The notes under the pieces were generated by a model. The model worked only from the letters and a program-made list of their open reading frames with translations, had not been told where the DNA came from and did not search any database. The position numbers and the translations under genes are program-made. A stretch of 64,000 nt of DNA, taken from positions 3,865,286 through 3,929,285 of the forward strand of contig VXAI01000067.1 of the NCBI GenBank assembly GCA_013399305.1, given 5' to 3'. Source of the stretch: Rostratula benghalensis. Taxonomy: Eukaryota > Chordata > Aves > Charadriiformes > Rostratulidae. Below, piece by piece: positions 42,153 to 64,000 of this stretch (the first letter of the stretch is position 1; every line of letters starts with the position of its first letter).

Positions 42153-42626
42153 GAAGGACAGGGAACTGCTTGAGAGAGTCCAGGGAAGGGCTACAAAGAT
42201 GATGAAGGGAGTGGAGCATCTCCCCTATGAGGAAAGGCTGAGGGAGCTGGGTCTCTTTAGCTTGGAGAAGAGGAGACTGAGGGGTGACCTCATTAATGTT
42301 TATAAATACATACAGAGTGAGTGTCAGGAGGATGGAGCCAGGCTCTTCTCAGTGACAGGCAATGATAGGACAAGGGGCAATGGGTACAAGTTGGGACACA
42401 GGAGGTTCCACTTAAATATGAGGAAAAACTTCTTCACAGTGAGGGTGATGGAGCACTGGAAGGGGCTGCCCAGAGAGGTTGTGGAGTCTCCTTCTCTGGA
42501 GACATTCAAAACCCATCTGGACGTGTTCCTGTGTGACCTGATCTAGGTGTTCCTGCTCCGGCAGGGGGATTGGACCAGATGATCTTTCAAGGTCCCTTCC
42601 AATCCCTGATAGACTGTGATTCTGTG
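42153..42626 (+). mobile_element. CR1 LINE, 3' end with open ORF2 tail, plus orientation
   Basis: A 5'-truncated CR1 non-LTR retrotransposon. The frame at 42199-42546 stays open for 115 codons and encodes the familiar C-terminal tail of the CR1 ORF2 (endonuclease/reverse transcriptase) polyprotein. Visible words are [60 protein letters not shown] and [17 protein letters not shown]. The 3' untranslated tail follows, with GGATTGGACCAGATGATCTT, AAGGTCCCTTCCAA and GATTCTGTG at 42618-42626. No catalytic domain is present, so it cannot mobilise itself. The lack of stops suggests a relatively young insertion compared with the other copies in the window. Confidence 0.95.
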
Positions 42627-45109
42627 TAAAAGTATAGATAATAGTTTAATATGCAAATCTCATGCTTTTATATTTTTTATTGGGGAAGGAAAGGGAGAAC
42701 ACGAAATTTGTGCCAGCAGAAGGAAGAAGGGCTATACACAACTAATAAATAATGAATGTTCTTTGGTCTCATAAAAGGTAAACATCCTCAGCAGTCTTCT
42801 GCAATAAGCTATTCTAACATCTCACCAGCTACACACACCTTTCTGTCCTGAACCACTCCTACCAGTTATATTGATTGAGCCCTTTTGTTCTGTGATCTGC
42901 CTCCTCCTTCACCGGAAGAGCAACAATGGCAATGCAGTGAGCCACTTAATTTGGAATCTCTAGATTTCTGTCAGAGCCATTGAATTCTGGGATCTTATAA
43001 TCCTTCAAAAACAAAGAAAAATTGAAACACTTGGAAAATACAGAGTGATGATGTACTACTCTAATCATGGAGGTCCCACAGAATAGATGCTAAGTGTAGC
43101 TCCCTGTGGTCAGAAACATCAATCTGTTTGAATTCTGCATCTAATCTGATGCGTGCTTCATTTTGAAATGACAACAACATTTTGATTTCAGTCATGAAGT
43201 TTGAGTCAACTTTTTAAAATATTATTAAATGCAGAACGAGAATGTGCTAACAAATAATGTTGGCTAAATCTTATAGCATACAAATGCTATGCTTTCAAGT
43301 GCTGTCTTTTTTTTTCTTTTTTCAGATAAATTTTCCTAGCTCCTTATGTATCTTGCTATTGGTTGTTGTCTCCAATATAAGCCTATCCTCTACCCAGTTA
43401 CCAAGTATGTATTAGAGAATTAACCACAACTGTTAAGGTTACATCAGGTCAACTTTAAAGTGATAAAACCTTAATGGAGTAAGAGATCAAGAGTATAACA
43501 AAATCTCTTATTTCTGTTTTCTACATCACTGGAAAAATAGTTTAAAGTTCACTGAGAAATTCTTATCTAAACACACTAATCTCTTCATATTATTTCAAAT
43601 AGGTAGTTGAATTCTAAATCCAGTTGATACAATATTTCAATAAAAGAAATCATATTAAATCAATCATGTTGTGAATCTTAGAAAAAAATATGCAAATCTA
43701 CCATCCTTATATGTGTGTTATTATTCCCAGAGGACTCTAAACAAGAAGAACCTTGTGTTGCTACCTTTGTTAGCATATTTAATAATTTATAATATAATAA
43801 ATTACTCCTCTTTTGTTTATTAAGACTTAGCCAAAAGCTGGCTAGAAAACCAGTAGCTCTAATCTCAACCAGCGATGTTGTTGCCTCAATATCTAACTAG
43901 CAGAGATCCTCTAGCTAATACTTCTGGCATTTTTCAGGTGTTATGACCTTAGCACTACATTGGATGATAACTGTATAAACAGTAAGAATATTACTAAGGC
44001 AGTATCTTAGTTCTGCAAAAAGAAATGGTGCTTTTCTTTTGGAAAAAAAAATGTTGCTGTTTGGAAAGAGCATGTTTGTCCTCATAGCTTTGATCTTTCC
44101 AACTTTGTTTCCCTTCTCTAGCTTCTCTGTTTAAAATCCCACAGAACCTCACTAGGGAGGTTTCTAAAACCTTGCCTTGGTTATGATGCTTTAATCTCTC
44201 ATTGAATCTACAATTTATTTCCCAACAAAATGTGTCTTTCTCCCTGTGTTTGCTTTCTACTATTGACCTTGCCCTTTCTTGTTTCTCCAAATCAAAAGTG
44301 TACAAATGGAGCTAAACTCTGCATATCTTTTTTGAAAGGCCATCATTAACCTATTGCTATTATCAGTAGTAAAAAAAAATAAATTGTAACAGACTGACTT
44401 CTTGCCTGAAATTTGTTTCAAAAGCTCCATAATTTCTTTCATAGGCTCGCTCTTTTTCCTCTTTGTGTCAATACCTTTGCGTCGACATTACTGTTAAGCA
44501 CTTCATTTTCTATATTGATATTTCTATTTTTTGCCTTCCACTAATCACATTTGTCCTGTCTTTCATTTCACCTCCATTTAGCCCATTACACTGCATGTCT
44601 CGGTTTTCAAAGTTAATCTCCTCCAAGCATTTCTTCTCTTTTGGAACTAATAATTCTGCAGAAATCCTTCTACAGATCACCTACTTCTAGTCAGCTACGC
44701 CCCTCTGATTTCCAGCACACAAGTCCCTTCATTAAAATTATATACAGTCAATGTAACTCAGGGTACAGAACTACATTGCTCTTACTCTGCAGATACCTGG
44801 TTACCTATATGGGCACAGGACGGCAGGCTCCTGGGTGACTGGGGAGGAGAAACACAGCCCAAAAAAAAAAAAAAAGTCAAACACTGTGGGGTGAGTGATA
44901 GAAATAATGCAAGAATTGGCATATGTGGCAGAGGACAAGGCTAAAACCAGACATCTGCCACAGAGAAAGAGCAGTAAATACGGTGGGACAGTTGTTGTAA
45001 TGCTGCGAACACGGTTCAACACAGACAAGTGCAGGATTGGTGGCGGGACAAGATGTAGTAAGGCCAAACGGCTCAAACATAATTACAAACAATGAATATT
45101 ACAGTAACT
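42627..45109. other. Intergenic, upstream of the TEX9 CpG island
   Basis: AT-rich sequence with several short A or T tracts. No gene is recognised. The open frames near 44463-45095 are short and unsupported. Confidence 0.45.
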
Positions 45110-45494
45110 GCTTCCCGCTCCTGAACCCATGGCGGCCCTGCGCCAGGCCAGGATCCTCCCGACCCCTGGTCTCGGGTCAGGGGCCCTGTTCCCGTGCCCT
45201 CAATGGCTGTCACAGGGCTCCTGCCGCGGTGGCACCAAACGAACAGGGCAAAGGGGGGATGAGGCGTTTCAGCTTCCCTCCTCCCCGCACTAAGGGCTGA
45301 AACGCGGCTGCCCCCGCCTCTGCCCTCCCTACCCGCCGGCGCCAGGAGGCCTGGCTGAGGAGGAAAGCGGGCCACGACGGCGGCCGTCACTCGGCCGAGG
45401 AGGGGACGGGAAGCAGAACCGTCACCCCCGTGGCGACGGCAGCGGTTGCCCCGGCGAAGGCGACGCCAGGCGCAGCGGCCTCCGCGCCAACAAA

Positions 45495-64000
<18,506 letters not shown>

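Noticed and set aside
42199..42546. 115-codon open frame as a host gene
   Set aside because: Its words ([39 protein letters not shown]) are those of the CR1 ORF2 C-terminus, so it belongs to the retroelement.

Overview
The window is vertebrate nuclear DNA, most likely from a bird. The evidence is spliced genes with GT-AG introns, two CpG islands, and interspersed repeats that are recognisably all CR1 LINE 3' ends (motifs of the type GGTTGGACTNNATGATCTT...AAGGTCCCTTCCAA...GATTCTRTG). No mammalian SINEs were seen. There are no prokaryotic features: no operons, CRISPR arrays, phage or bacterial insertion sequences.

Layout. (1) 1-18616 reads as the long first intron of RFX7, which is transcribed on the minus strand (right to left). 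Coding exon 1 of RFX7 lies at 18617-18762 inside a CpG island. That island runs into an assembly gap of 246 N (18971-19216), which probably hides part of the RFX7 5' UTR or promoter. (2) 19217-45100 is about 26 kb of intergenic DNA. It holds four clear CR1 copies, one probable older CR1 remnant and simple repeats; I recognise no gene in it. (3) A second CpG island (about 45110-45760) holds the first two coding exons of TEX9, which is transcribed on the plus strand. Eleven TEX9 coding exons can be followed from 45495 to 63985 with every splice phase agreeing, giving 373 codons. The final exon lies beyond the right edge.

The two genes are a divergent pair (RFX7 leftward, TEX9 rightward). From memory, they have the same order and orientation in mammals. 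RFX7 is an X-box-binding transcription factor. TEX9 is a coiled-coil protein named for testis expression. Nothing in the sequence shows that they work together.

The best non-routine signal is a tandem duplication of TEX9 exon 4 with its flanking intron (48608-48736 and 48761-48885). The downstream copy is the usable exon. The upstream copy has an in-frame stop and no splice donor, yet at several residues it matches the human protein (as I recall it) better than the usable copy does. This suggests the ancestral exon died and its duplicate took over. I saw no previously undescribed multi-gene system.
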